Part shown: in pieces, positions 14,782-23,018 of the stretch | Numbering within the stretch: the stretch's first letter is position 1 | Layout: the number at the start of each line of letters is the position of its first letter | Origin: CALWZE01 sp036644375 | Lineage (GTDB): Bacteria; Bacillota; Clostridia; Oscillospirales; Ruminococcaceae | Direction: 5' to 3' | DNA: 32,898 nucleotides | Assembly: GCA_036644375.1 (NCBI GenBank) | Contig: JAVXQD010000024.1 | Span: 1-32,898, forward strand | Program-made: the position numbers and the translations under genes | Notes under the pieces: model-generated | What the model saw: only the letters and a program-made list of their open reading frames with translations | Databases searched by the model: none | Told to the model about the DNA's origin: nothing

Positions 14782-16155
14782 TCAGCCTGCCGCCTGTTGG
14801 GGAGGCTGCTCGGTCGGGACGTTTTCGGACAGCACGACCTTGGAACTAATCATCTTGCCCTCGCGGATAAGCTGAACGTTTACGGTGTCGCCGACGCTGT
14901 AGCTGTCGAGAAGCTTTGTCACATCCGAGGTCTGCGAGACTACGATATCCTCGACGCTGACGATGCAGTCGCCGACCTTGAGACCGGCTTTATCGGCTCC
15001 GAGATTCGGCGTGATTGAGACGATGTAAACGCCGTAGCGGTCGACGCCGTACTGCTGTGCGGTCTGAGGGTCATTGATTTCGAGAACAGATAAACCGAGA
15101 ACCGCGCGTCCGGTGACATAGCCGTTGTCGATGATTTGGCTTGCAACCTCTTTGACAGTGTCGACGGGGATTGCAAAGCCGAGTCCGTCGATTGAGGTGT
15201 CATTTCCGCTGAGCGCGCTGTTGTTCGGCTTTGCGTTGACAATGCCGACAAGCTCGCCATATACGTTGAACAGACCTCCGCCCGAGTTGCCGGGATTGAT
15301 TGCGGCGCTTGTTTGCAGCAGTCTCATGCTCTGACCCTGAACCAGTATTTCGCGGTCAAGCGCACTGATAATGCCATTTGTCACGGTTCCGCCAAGTGAG
15401 CCGAGCGGGTTGCCGATTGCAATAACCGCGTCTCCGACCTTTATGTCCGACGTATTTCCGAATACGGCGGGTGTGAGACCCGATGCGTCAATTTTGATGA
15501 CTGCGAGATCGGTTTTTGAGTCTCTGCCGACAATCGTCGCCACATGCTTTTCGCCGTTTGAAAGGGTGACGTTGATTGTGGATGCATCGCTTGCGACGTG
15601 ATTGTTTGTGACAATGTACCCATCCGTACGGATGATGACTCCGCTGCCCGCACCCTGAGTCACATATTGACCGAAGATGCTGCTCGTCGTTACGGATTCG
15701 GTCGTGATTTCCACAACACTGTCCTTTGTGGCGGCAACAACCGCCGATAGAGAGGAGTCGCTCTCACTGCCCGAGGACAGCTCGTGACTCGGTGCCTGAA
15801 CAATCGAGCTGCCCGCGCCCGGTGCCTCCTTGGGCGGGAACCAGCGATTGCCGGCCACTGTCCCCAAAAATCCGCACAGAAGCGAGAGCACCGCGCAAAT
15901 TGCAACCAGACCGACGCCGAATCCGCCGCCCTTGCGCTCACGTCGCGGCTTTTCGGGCGGGTTTGTCGGCGAATAGCCGCCGCCGTACAACGGCTGCGAC
16001 GCATAGGGCGACGAGCCTGCATAGGGCGACTGCCGATTCGGCTCAGCCTGTTTTCCCGGCTCCGATGCGCCGTAAACCGGTTTTGGATTTACCGTATTAT
16101 TTTCATCTGCCTGCTGATTCGGCAGCTGTATGTCACTTTCCCAATAATTAGCCAT
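14782..16155 (-). CDS. Membrane-anchored HtrA/DegP-type serine protease with PDZ domain
   Basis: A 457-residue envelope quality-control protease. The N-terminal ~78 residues are cytoplasmic and rich in Pro, Gln, Asn, Tyr and Gly (SPYAGSSPYASQPLYGGGY). Next comes one transmembrane segment (about 80-101), then a Ser-rich linker, a trypsin-like domain with catalytic His186 (NNHVAS), Asp216 (SKTDLAVI) and Ser291 (NPGNSGGGLF), and a PDZ domain from about 350 to 440 (VLGLSVLE, LGADKAGLKVGDCI). The start has GGAGG 9 nt upstream. This is the usual Gram-positive HtrA/YyxA/DegP layout. It acts outside the membrane on misfolded proteins. A single promoter with an inverted repeat in its spacer lies upstream. 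Confidence 0.95.
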   Translation of the reverse strand: MANYWESDIQLPNQQADENNTVNPKPVYGASEPGKQAEPNRQSPYAGSSPYASQPLYGGGYSPTNPPEKPRRERKGGGFGVGLVAICAVLSLLCGFLGTVAGNRWFPPKEAPGAGSSIVQAPSHELSSGSESDSSLSAVVAATKDSVVEITTESVTTSSIFGQYVTQGAGSGVIIRTDGYIVTNNHVASDASTINVTLSNGEKHVATIVGRDSKTDLAVIKIDASGLTPAVFGNTSDIKVGDAVIAIGNPLGSLGGTVTNGIISALDREILVQGQSMRLLQTSAAINPGNSGGGLFNVYGELVGIVNAKPNNSALSGNDTSIDGLGFAIPVDTVKEVASQIIDNGYVTGRAVLGLSVLEINDPQTAQQYGVDRYGVYIVSITPNLGADKAGLKVGDCIVSVEDIVVSQTSDVTKLLDSYSVGDTVNVQLIREGKMISSKVVLSENVPTEQPPQQAAG

Positions 16156-16219
16156 ACTGTTTTTCCTCCGCGTTTATCATGGTTCTTGTATTCTAAATCA
16201 TTAATATGAATAAAACATG

Positions 16220-16249
16220 AATATATTGTGAGACTTTATCACAATTCAA
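16220..16249 (-). promoter_or_regulatory. htrA promoter with operator-like inverted repeat in the spacer
   Basis: On the minus strand TTGAAT (16244-16249), 18 nt, TATATT (16220-16225). The spacer is almost entirely the inverted repeat TTGTGA-N7-TCACAA (16226-16244). A protein bound there would block RNA polymerase. I do not recognise the regulator; the half-site resembles Crp/Fnr-like TGTGA sites but the spacing is seven rather than six. Confidence 0.6.
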
Positions 16250-16364
16250 AAGCGCAAAATCGACTAAGCGCAGCCGTGCTTTTTGTGCGAGTGATATATA
16301 TATTATCATTTTTTAAAGTGATATACTTACTTTATAAGAAATATTTATTCGGGAGGACAGTCGG

Positions 16365-17396
16365 ATGCAAAATGAAATTCTCAAACCCACACGTCTGCTT
16401 GACGAAAAAGGGGAGCTCGTGCAGAGAGGCTACGCCAAAAAGCTGCTGCTTGAATATGACCGCGGGGATATAAAGGCCGCAAAGCACAGGATTAAGGAGT
16501 GGGATTATTATCTGATTGCCAACGACAAATATGCAGTTGCACTGACAATCGACGACAACTCGTACATGGGGCTTGTGAGCGCATCACTGCTTGATTTTGA
16601 AAAGCCGTGGGAGCGAACAAAGAGCATTATGAGCGCATTCCCGATGGGCAAGACGAACTTTCCGAGCTCGAGCGGCGAGGGAGATGTGAGCTATTGCGGA
16701 AAACAGTGCCGGTTCCGATTTTTTTTAGAAAATGGCAAGCGCAGACTTGTGTGCTCGATAGCTGATTTTCTTGATAAAAAGCCGTTTAAGTGCGACATAA
16801 CGCTCTCGGATGAGCCCGAGGAGTCAATGGTTATCGCCACGCCGTACAAGGAGGACAAAAAGGCGTTTTATTACAATCAAAAAATCAACTGCATGAGGGC
16901 GTGCGGCAGCGCCGAGTTTGACGGGCGCAGCTATGAGTTTGAACCCGAAACATCCTTCGGAACGCTTGACTGGGGGCGCGGCGTGTGGACGTATTCCAAC
17001 ACATGGTACTGGGGTTCGCTCAGCGGGCAGGTCGGCGGAAAACCGTTTGGCTTCAACATAGGCTATGGCTTCGGAGACACCTCTGCGGCGAGCGAGAACA
17101 TGCTGTTTTATGACGGAAGGGCACACAAGACGGAAAATGTCACATTTAACATACCCATGAAAAATGGCAGGGAGGACTATCTCAGCCCGTGGACATTCAG
17201 CTCGAGCGACGGGCGGTTCGAGATGGATTTCGTTCCGATAATCGACCGCGCATCATGCTCGGATGTGCTCTTGATAAAGAGCGACCAGCATCAGGTTTTC
17301 GGGCGCTTCAGCGGCACCGCCGTGCTTGACAGCGGGGAGAAGATTGAAATAAAGGATATGCTCGGCTTCGCGGAAAAGGTGATGAATCGCTGGTAG
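16365..17396 (+). CDS. DUF2804 family protein
   Basis: A 343-residue protein of the DUF2804 family, found widely in Firmicutes and without a settled function. The match rests on the N-terminal LDEKGELVQRGYAKKLLLEY, then IKEWDYYLI, the central FYYNQKINCMRACGSAEFDG, and the tryptophan-rich TSFGTLDWGRGVWTYSNTWYWGS followed by FGFNIGYGFGD (quoted in parts). The strand-rich, Trp-rich layout is consistent with a lipocalin/AttH-like fold that might bind lipids (inference). There is no signal peptide or membrane helix. SD GGGAGG is 9 nt before ATG. The gene diverges from htrA; a fragmentary promoter lies in the A+T-rich 16290-16345. Confidence 0.85.
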   Translation: MQNEILKPTRLLDEKGELVQRGYAKKLLLEYDRGDIKAAKHRIKEWDYYLIANDKYAVALTIDDNSYMGLVSASLLDFEKPWERTKSIMSAFPMGKTNFPSSSGEGDVSYCGKQCRFRFFLENGKRRLVCSIADFLDKKPFKCDITLSDEPEESMVIATPYKEDKKAFYYNQKINCMRACGSAEFDGRSYEFEPETSFGTLDWGRGVWTYSNTWYWGSLSGQVGGKPFGFNIGYGFGDTSAASENMLFYDGRAHKTENVTFNIPMKNGREDYLSPWTFSSSDGRFEMDFVPIIDRASCSDVLLIKSDQHQVFGRFSGTAVLDSGEKIEIKDMLGFAEKVMNRW

Positions 17397-17439
17397 AATA
17401 CCGCGTTAGGTGCATCCTCGCACGGACAGACGGGCGCGG

Positions 17440-17468
17440 TTTAAATATTGATAATATTATGCTACAAT
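17440..17468 (+). promoter_or_regulatory. Promoter of the M20 peptidase gene
   Basis: TTTAAA (17440-17445), 17 nt, TACAAT (17463-17468), about 43 nt upstream of the start codon. Confidence 0.6.
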
Positions 17469-17510
17469 ATCATTAAATAAATTAAGAAATAAACAGAGGA
17501 GATTGCAGAT

Positions 17511-18944
17511 ATGATTGGTTGGATAATTGCAGCGGCCGCCGTGCTGTTTTTGGCTGTCCTGCTTGTGCGCGCGGTGATGTTTAAGCCGACAGACGGGCAG
17601 AGAGCGGTTCAGAATAAAGTTGATGTCGACGGGGCGCACGCAATAGAGTCGCTGTCTGAGATGATAAAATGCAAGACGGTCAGTTCGCGCGACAAAACGA
17701 TGGTAGATGAGGGGGAATTTGAAAAATTCCGCCGCCTTTTAAAGACAAGATATCCCAACATACATAAAGCCTGCACTCTCAGCAGAATAGGAGATACGGG
17801 CCTGCTGTATCATTGGAAGGGCAAAACCGCCGATGAACCGACCGTTTTGATGGCGCACTATGATGTTGTGCCCGCAAACGAAGAGCAGTGGGATAAGCCC
17901 GCGTTCGAGGGCATAATCGAGGACGGGGTGCTGTGGGGACGCGGAACACTGGACACGAAGGGGACGCTGTGCGGGGTTTGCGAATCGAGCGAAAAGCTCA
18001 TCGCAGAGGGCTTTGTGCCCGAGCATGACATCTACTTTTCATTTGCGGGAGACGAGGAAATTGCGGGTGAAACAGCGCCGATGATCGTCGATGAGCTTGA
18101 GAGGCTCGGCGTCAAGCCGGCGCTTGTCGTAGATGAGGGCGGGGCTGTTGTCGAGGGCGTTTTCCCGGGAGTTAAGGAAAAGTGTGCGCTTATCGGAATT
18201 GCCGAAAAAGGAATGGCCGATATTGAATTCACGGTCAAGAGCACAGGCGGTCACGCATCCGCACCACCGCCACACGGACCGGTCGGCAAGCTGGCACAGG
18301 CCGTTGTCAATGTTGAAAATCACCCCTGCAAGGGCAGACTCACCGAGCCTATCGCACAGATGTTCGATATACTCGGACGCCGCTCAAGCTTTGCCATGCG
18401 TCTTATATTTGCAAATCTGTGGTGCTTTATGCCGGTGCTGAACGCAATCTGCGTAAAATCGGGCGGTGAGCTGAATGCGATGATGCGCACCACCTGCGCG
18501 TTTACCTGCATGAAGGGAAGCTCGGCCGCAAATGTGCTTCCGCCCGAGGCGAGCATTGTCGCAAACTTCAGGATTATCGGCGGCGAGACGATTGACAGCT
18601 CTATCAAGTATGTCAAGGACGCGATGAAAAACGACGAGATACAGGTAAATGTCATTCATGGAATGAATCCGTCAGCGGTCAGCGACACAAAATCCGAGGG
18701 CTACAAAAAGCTCAAGACCGCTATCGAGCAGACCTGGACAGAGGCGATAGTATCGCCGTATCTGATGGTCGCGTGCAGCGATTCGCGGCATTTCTGCCGA
18801 ATTTCGGATAAGGTCATGCGATTTTCCGCCATGGAGCTGAGCAAGGAGGAGCGCGGATATATCCACGCAAACAACGAGCGCATTCCCACCGATAAGATAA
18901 TAAAGACCGCCGAATTCTATACCAGACTGATTTTGCAGCTTTAA
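17511..18944 (+). CDS. Membrane-anchored M20-family metallopeptidase
   Basis: A 477-residue zinc carboxypeptidase/aminoacylase of family M20 (M20/M25/M40), most like the carboxypeptidase-S/acylase branch. It begins with a hydrophobic anchor, GWIIAAAAVLFLAVLLVRAV (residues 3-22). Zinc and catalytic residues are in LMAHYDVVPA (His116, catalytic Asp118), WGRGTLDTKG (bridging Asp148), AGDEEIAGE (Glu182/Glu183) and VVDEGGAVVEG. The dimerisation/lid domain occupies about 235-360, and a C-terminal CSDSRHF motif supplies the last ligand His. It likely cleaves peptides or N-acyl amino acids; the substrate is unknown. SD GAGGAG is 8-10 nt before ATG. It ends at a strong terminator shared with the lipid kinase gene. 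Confidence 0.92.
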   Translation: MIGWIIAAAAVLFLAVLLVRAVMFKPTDGQRAVQNKVDVDGAHAIESLSEMIKCKTVSSRDKTMVDEGEFEKFRRLLKTRYPNIHKACTLSRIGDTGLLYHWKGKTADEPTVLMAHYDVVPANEEQWDKPAFEGIIEDGVLWGRGTLDTKGTLCGVCESSEKLIAEGFVPEHDIYFSFAGDEEIAGETAPMIVDELERLGVKPALVVDEGGAVVEGVFPGVKEKCALIGIAEKGMADIEFTVKSTGGHASAPPPHGPVGKLAQAVVNVENHPCKGRLTEPIAQMFDILGRRSSFAMRLIFANLWCFMPVLNAICVKSGGELNAMMRTTCAFTCMKGSSAANVLPPEASIVANFRIIGGETIDSSIKYVKDAMKNDEIQVNVIHGMNPSAVSDTKSEGYKKLKTAIEQTWTEAIVSPYLMVACSDSRHFCRISDKVMRFSAMELSKEERGYIHANNERIPTDKIIKTAEFYTRLILQL

Positions 18945-18967
18945 AATCAAAAAAACCGCATAAGCTG

Positions 18968-19012
18968 AAAAGCACCCTCGGAGCATGAGAACAACGCTCC
19001 GAGGGTGCTTTT
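18968..19012. terminator. Bidirectional terminator between peptidase and lipid kinase
   Basis: A perfect 17-bp stem (AAAAGCACCCTCGGAGC with its complement at 18996-19012) has an 11-nt loop. A-tract and T-tract at its base let it work on both strands. Confidence 0.88.
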
Positions 19013-19124
19013 GCACGTGAATATTTGAGAACTCGGCGAAGTGTGCCGGGCGAAATTTCGGCGCGGCGGGTCGGACCTCACAAGCATATGCACAGTCTGC
19101 GCGTTCAAACACTCGCTGCAATTC

Positions 19125-19214
19125 GTCATGCGCGGCGGGCCGGCCGACCTTTTCGTCGGCAACAAGGCGCTTTTCGGCAACCGCAAGTAGTCATGCGCGG
19201 GCGGGTCAGCCGAC
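19125..19214. repeat. Imperfect 25-bp direct repeat at the 3' end of the lipid kinase gene
   Basis: GTCATGCGCGGCGGGCC... at 19125-19149 recurs as GTCATGCGCGGGCGGGTCA... at 19190-19214, the second copy covering the stop codon at 19206-19208. Between them GCCGAC-CTTTTC-GTCGGC forms a 6-bp hairpin. The 190-bp gap has no gene. Confidence 0.5.
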
Positions 19215-20102
19215 CACTACATCTATCGCCTTGGGACAGTTCTCAATAATGACATCGGTGAACGAGCCGCCGCTTTCTCCGTCAATCGTCCACGCAATCG
19301 GCGTGTCGCAGGTGATGCGGGCTTTTTTTGCGGTGATAACGCGCAGGAAATCGGACTGCGACTCGCTTGCCTTCTCGAAATTCAGAAGAATATTAATAAT
19401 CGTCTGTGCGTCTCTCAGCGTTTTGGGAACCTTGATGAGCGTTATTTCGAGCAGTCCGTCGTTCAGCTTCGCGTCCGAAAAGGCGTTTCGTATTCCCGCG
19501 ACCGAGACGGTATTTGAAAAAAAGCCGAGAATCACATCGTCCTCAAGCAGCCCGCCGTCATATTCGACCTTTACATGATATCGGCGCAGCGTGTTTATTC
19601 GCTTTGCTCCCTCAAGCACATATGCGACGCTTCCGAGCATATTTTTTGCGTCCTGCGGGGTTTCGTAGGTGACGTCGGTGAACAGCCCGAACGCCGCAAC
19701 ATAGGCGAAATATCGCCCGTTGAAACTTCCGACATCGACATTGAAAAGCTTGTCGGTCATCGCAATCTCCGCGGCCTTATTCATATTGAACGGGATGCTG
19801 AGGCTGTAGGCATAGTCGTTGGTCGTACCCGAGGGAATGAGAGCGAGAGGCGGTCTTTTGTCAAGACGCATTATGCCATTGAGAGTCTCGTTAACGGTTC
19901 CGTCACCGCCGCAGCAGACTATGCGGTCGAATTTATCCCCTATTTCACCCACTGCTCTGTCGGTGCTGCCCTGATTTTGAGTCGTGTACACTGTTACAGA
20001 ATATCCGTGCTTTACAAAGCTGTCGATTATCATGAGTGCCCGCGACTTTATTTCCGCGCGCCCCGAATGCGGGTTTATCACAAACAATAGATTTTTATCC
20101 AC
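19206..20102 (-). CDS. Diacylglycerol-kinase-family lipid kinase (YegS/DgkB-like)
   Basis: A 298-residue kinase of the DAGK catalytic family (YegS/DgkB/BmrU). It phosphorylates diacylglycerol or a related lipid at the membrane, recycling it to phosphatidate. The N-terminal domain has LLFVINPHSGR and the nucleotide loop CCGGDGTVNETLNG (Gly-Gly-Asp-Gly at 65-68), followed by LALIPSGTTNDYAYSL; the C-terminal beta-rich domain includes NVDVGSFNGRYFAY and AWTIDGESGG, both typical. I chose GTG at 20102 because GGAGG lies 8 nt upstream; an in-frame ATG at 20165 has no SD. It is transcribed divergently from the PpiC-type foldase gene. Confidence 0.9.
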   Translation of the reverse strand: MDKNLLFVINPHSGRAEIKSRALMIIDSFVKHGYSVTVYTTQNQGSTDRAVGEIGDKFDRIVCCGGDGTVNETLNGIMRLDKRPPLALIPSGTTNDYAYSLSIPFNMNKAAEIAMTDKLFNVDVGSFNGRYFAYVAAFGLFTDVTYETPQDAKNMLGSVAYVLEGAKRINTLRRYHVKVEYDGGLLEDDVILGFFSNTVSVAGIRNAFSDAKLNDGLLEITLIKVPKTLRDAQTIINILLNFEKASESQSDFLRVITAKKARITCDTPIAWTIDGESGGSFTDVIIENCPKAIDVVVG

Positions 20103-20164
20103 CGAAAACACCTCCGTTTCGCCTTTGCCAATTGTGAACAAAATCTGAAATATAGCCGCAAACA

Positions 20165-20193
20165 TTGTTTACGACTTTTTTTTCTGATATAAT
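20165..20193 (+). promoter_or_regulatory. Sigma-A promoter of the PpiC-type foldase gene
   Basis: TTGTTT (20165-20170), 17 nt, perfect TATAAT (20188-20193). The leader is about 115 nt and begins with a CCGCG/CGCGG hairpin. Confidence 0.8.
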
Positions 20194-20314
20194 CAATGAA
20201 TCCCGCGGCAAATTATATCGCGGCAATAACGGCGCGATTATATTTTCCGCATCGGCAATATGATTATAGCTCATATTAAATAAAAATAACAGATATACAC
20301 TGTAAGGAGAACCG

Positions 20315-21613
20315 ATGAACAAAGACAATAGCACAGGCGGAATGAGCGACAGCGATGCCGCAGGAACTTCCGAGGCCGCGACCGAGGAAACCGCGGCAAT
20401 CGCACAAAATGATATCGAACGGGACGAGCCCGCAAGCAAGCCCGCTGCAGAACAGGACGCCGAGGGTGTGACAGAGCCGACAGAGCCGACGGTGCCGACG
20501 GTGCCGACTGAAATCTCAGAGTCCGACGCCTCGTTGGCGAAACAGAAAAAAAAGCACAGAGTTTCCACCGGAATTCTCGCGGGTCTTTTGGTAATTGCAA
20601 TTCTGGTACTCGCGGTGCTCTGCTTAAACATTTTTGCCCCTCAGACGTTTAATCGCATATTCAACAGCACGGCTCTGACCAGAGGCGACGACAGTATTAT
20701 GACGATTGGCGACTATGAGATATCCGTGCAGGAGTACAATCACTATCTCTATCCGATTCGCGCCGAGCAGGAAAAGGCCGACCCGAATTACTGGAAGACC
20801 AATGCCGAGCAGGGCGAGACAATCAAAAACAATGCGGTTGAGATGTTCCGCTATAACTGCGCGATGCTCCAGTGGGCAAAGGACGAGGGAATCACGATAA
20901 CCGACGAGGACAAGAAGCAGATTGAAAAGACTGTCAGCGACACCAAGGCGTCATTTGCCACCGAGGCGGAGTATTATGCCGCTCTTGAGCAGAACTTTCT
21001 GACGACTGAGCTTTATCAAAAGAATCTTGAGGAAGAGCTCATTTTTAACAAGCTGTATCAGTTTGCGTACACGGACAGCGAGATGTCAACGGTGAGCGAG
21101 CAGGATGCCAAGGCGTATGCCGAGGAAAGCGGAGCTTTGGGTGCAAAGCACATTCTGTTCGGGATTACAGGTGACGCCGAGGCGGACGCCGCAAAGCTGG
21201 CGCTGGCAGAGGATGTATTGCTGCAGCTAAAGGGCGGCGCCGACTTTGATACGCTGATGAACAAATATACAGAGGATCCCGGCATTTCGAGCTACCCCGA
21301 CGGATACACCTTTGGACCCGGCAAAATGGTGCCGGAGTTTGAGGAGGCGGTAAAGGCGCTGAAAGTGGGCGAGATGAGCGAAATAGTACAATCCGAACAC
21401 GGATATCACATCATTGTCCGCACAGAGCCGGACTACGTTCAGATGAACGATGCCGTTATCAACGCGCGCGCCGGAGCGAAAATAGAGGAATACAGAGAAG
21501 CGATGAAGGTCAAGCTGTCGCGCGGATATGACAATATAACGATGGATCAGACCTTCTGGAACTATCCGGTCAGCCCCGAGGCGGGCGGCGACACTGCGGA
21601 AAAAGCAGAATAA
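20315..21613 (+). CDS. Membrane-anchored PpiC-type peptidyl-prolyl isomerase (PrsA/SurA-like)
   Basis: A 432-residue extracytoplasmic foldase. Residues 1-80 are acidic and low-complexity (a TEPTEPTVPTVPTE repeat), ending in KQKKKHR; then one transmembrane segment (about 85-107). The outer part is a SurA_N-like helical region (YEISVQEYNHYLYPIRAEQE onward) and a rotamase domain (about 275-370) with GAKHILFGI, FDTLMNKYTEDPG, GKMVPEFEEAVKALKVGEMS and the ending SEHGYHIIVR, all hallmarks of parvulins. There is no lipobox, so it is anchored by the helix rather than as a lipoprotein like classic PrsA. SD AAGGAG is 5 nt before ATG. Confidence 0.92.
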   Translation: MNKDNSTGGMSDSDAAGTSEAATEETAAIAQNDIERDEPASKPAAEQDAEGVTEPTEPTVPTVPTEISESDASLAKQKKKHRVSTGILAGLLVIAILVLAVLCLNIFAPQTFNRIFNSTALTRGDDSIMTIGDYEISVQEYNHYLYPIRAEQEKADPNYWKTNAEQGETIKNNAVEMFRYNCAMLQWAKDEGITITDEDKKQIEKTVSDTKASFATEAEYYAALEQNFLTTELYQKNLEEELIFNKLYQFAYTDSEMSTVSEQDAKAYAEESGALGAKHILFGITGDAEADAAKLALAEDVLLQLKGGADFDTLMNKYTEDPGISSYPDGYTFGPGKMVPEFEEAVKALKVGEMSEIVQSEHGYHIIVRTEPDYVQMNDAVINARAGAKIEEYREAMKVKLSRGYDNITMDQTFWNYPVSPEAGGDTAEKAE

Positions 21614-21622
21614 GTATTATTG

Positions 21623-21653
21623 TCGGGACGAAAAGCTCATTTTTTCGTCCCGA
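21623..21653 (+). terminator. Terminator hairpin between foldase and adenosine deaminase genes
   Basis: TCGGGACGAAAA (21623-21634) pairs perfectly over 12 bp with TTTTCGTCCCGA (21642-21653), loop of 7 nt. There is no long T-run after the stem, so termination may be partial and allow readthrough into the next gene. Confidence 0.65.
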
Positions 21654-21675
21654 TTGATTAACAGAGGTAACCGAG

Positions 21676-22695
21676 ATGAAATACGATTTTCCTAAAATCG
21701 ATCTGCACTGTCACCTTGACGGCGCAATCTGCGCAGAGACCATGTTTGAGCTTGCGCGGGAGCGGAATATACCGATGAAAGCCGAAAACCCCAAAGAGCT
21801 TGAGCCGTATATCATGTGCGATCCGAATTGCACGAGTGTGAATGACTACCTGACAAAATTCGACCTGCCCACACAGATATTGCAGGACAGGGAGTCGCTT
21901 GCGCGTGTCGCCTATGAGCTGATTGAGCGAAGCGCAAAGCAGGGACTCGGATATATCGAAATTCGATTTGCGCCTCAGCTTCATGTTCACAGGGGACTGA
22001 GCCAAGGCGCGGCAATAGAGGCGGTTGAGGACGGGGTCCGCATCGCGCTAAAGCAGTTCCGCGGCATAAATGCGGGCATTATACTCTGTTCAATGTGCAT
22101 CGGAGAGGCGAGGATAAACCGCGAGGCAAACCTCGAGACTGCGCACCTTGCGGTGAAGCTTCAAGATGAGCTGATTCGCGGCTTTGACCTTGCGGGGGCG
22201 GAGGGCGTTTGTCCGCTGTCCGATTTTGCCGAGCTTTTTGATATTATGCGCGAGGGCGGGGTGCCTTTCACCTGCCATGCGGGCGACAGTCAGGGCGCGG
22301 ATACCGTCCGCACGGCGATATGCGAATTCGGCTCTGAGCGAATAGGTCACGGCCACCATATAATCGAGGACGAAGATCTGTGCAAAACGGCGGCCGAGAA
22401 CGGTGTGACGCTCGAAATCTGCCTCACGAGCAATATTCAGTGCGGTACGCAGGCATCCTATGAGGAGCATCCGATAAAAAGGCTGTTCGACATGGGAGTC
22501 AGAACCACGCTCAACACCGACAATCCCATGATTGCGGGTGTGACGCTCGACAGCGAATACGACATTGCGTCAAAGCGGTGCGGACTTACATATAATGATA
22601 TCGTGCGTATGAACATATACGCAGCAGAATGCTCGTTTATGTGCCCCGACGAAAAGGCGGAGATTATCGCGAGGCTGAGGGGTTATTTAAAATAG
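21676..22695 (+). CDS. add: Adenosine deaminase
   Basis: A 339-residue zinc enzyme that converts adenosine or deoxyadenosine to inosine for purine salvage. The metal ligands are visible: KIDLHCHLDGA (His11, His13), TCHAGD (His201) and LNTDNPMIAG (Asp282). The catalytic His lies in ERIGHGHHIIED. The C-terminal ECSFMCPDEKAEI also fits. Family length is usual. SD GAGG is 8 nt before ATG. It is first in a run of five same-strand genes (DUF1653, CDF exporter, GIY-YIG/HD, flippase) with small gaps; no promoter other than those near the foldase gene is evident. Confidence 0.94.
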   Translation: MKYDFPKIDLHCHLDGAICAETMFELARERNIPMKAENPKELEPYIMCDPNCTSVNDYLTKFDLPTQILQDRESLARVAYELIERSAKQGLGYIEIRFAPQLHVHRGLSQGAAIEAVEDGVRIALKQFRGINAGIILCSMCIGEARINREANLETAHLAVKLQDELIRGFDLAGAEGVCPLSDFAELFDIMREGGVPFTCHAGDSQGADTVRTAICEFGSERIGHGHHIIEDEDLCKTAAENGVTLEICLTSNIQCGTQASYEEHPIKRLFDMGVRTTLNTDNPMIAGVTLDSEYDIASKRCGLTYNDIVRMNIYAAECSFMCPDEKAEIIARLRGYLK

Positions 22696-22697
22696 AT

Positions 22698-22964
22698 ATG
22701 GACAAAAGCGAGTTAATGGAGTATAAAGAGAAAATACCAAAAGGAATTTACGGGCATTTCAAGGGTAAGCTCTACGAGGTGCTCGGATTTGCCTGTCACA
22801 GCGAGACGCTTGAACCGATGGTTGTTTACCGCGCGCTTTACGGAGAGCGTGGTATATGGGTTCGTCCCGCCTCAATGTGGCTCGAAGCAGTGGAGCATAA
22901 TGGCAAAGCTGTCGCGCGTTTTACATATGTCGGTGAACATGAGAATGATACAACACCGCAGTGA
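22698..22964 (+). CDS. DUF1653 family protein
   Basis: An 88-residue protein of the DUF1653 family, a small SH3-like beta-barrel of unknown function. The match is clear: IPKGIYGHFKGKLYEVLGFA, then HSETLEPMVVYRALYGERGIWVRPASMWLE (quoted in parts). The start is set at ATG 22698, 2 nt after the adenosine deaminase stop, which suggests translational coupling. An internal ATG at 22716 (MEYKEKIPKG) matches how many homologues begin and is also possible. Neither has a convincing SD. Confidence 0.85.
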   Translation: MDKSELMEYKEKIPKGIYGHFKGKLYEVLGFACHSETLEPMVVYRALYGERGIWVRPASMWLEAVEHNGKAVARFTYVGEHENDTTPQ

Positions 22965-23018
22965 AGCCCAAAAGGTTTTCGCAGAACCGCCATTTTATTA
23001 TTTCGGGAGTGATTTTGC

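Noticed and set aside
14706..14849. 48-codon plus-strand ORF with an AAAGGA motif before ATG
   Set aside because: It runs antisense into the htrA 3' end, resembles no known protein, and has no supporting promoter.
19575..20090. 171-residue plus-strand ORF opposite the lipid kinase
   Set aside because: Antisense to a well-supported gene, with no domain features or SD.
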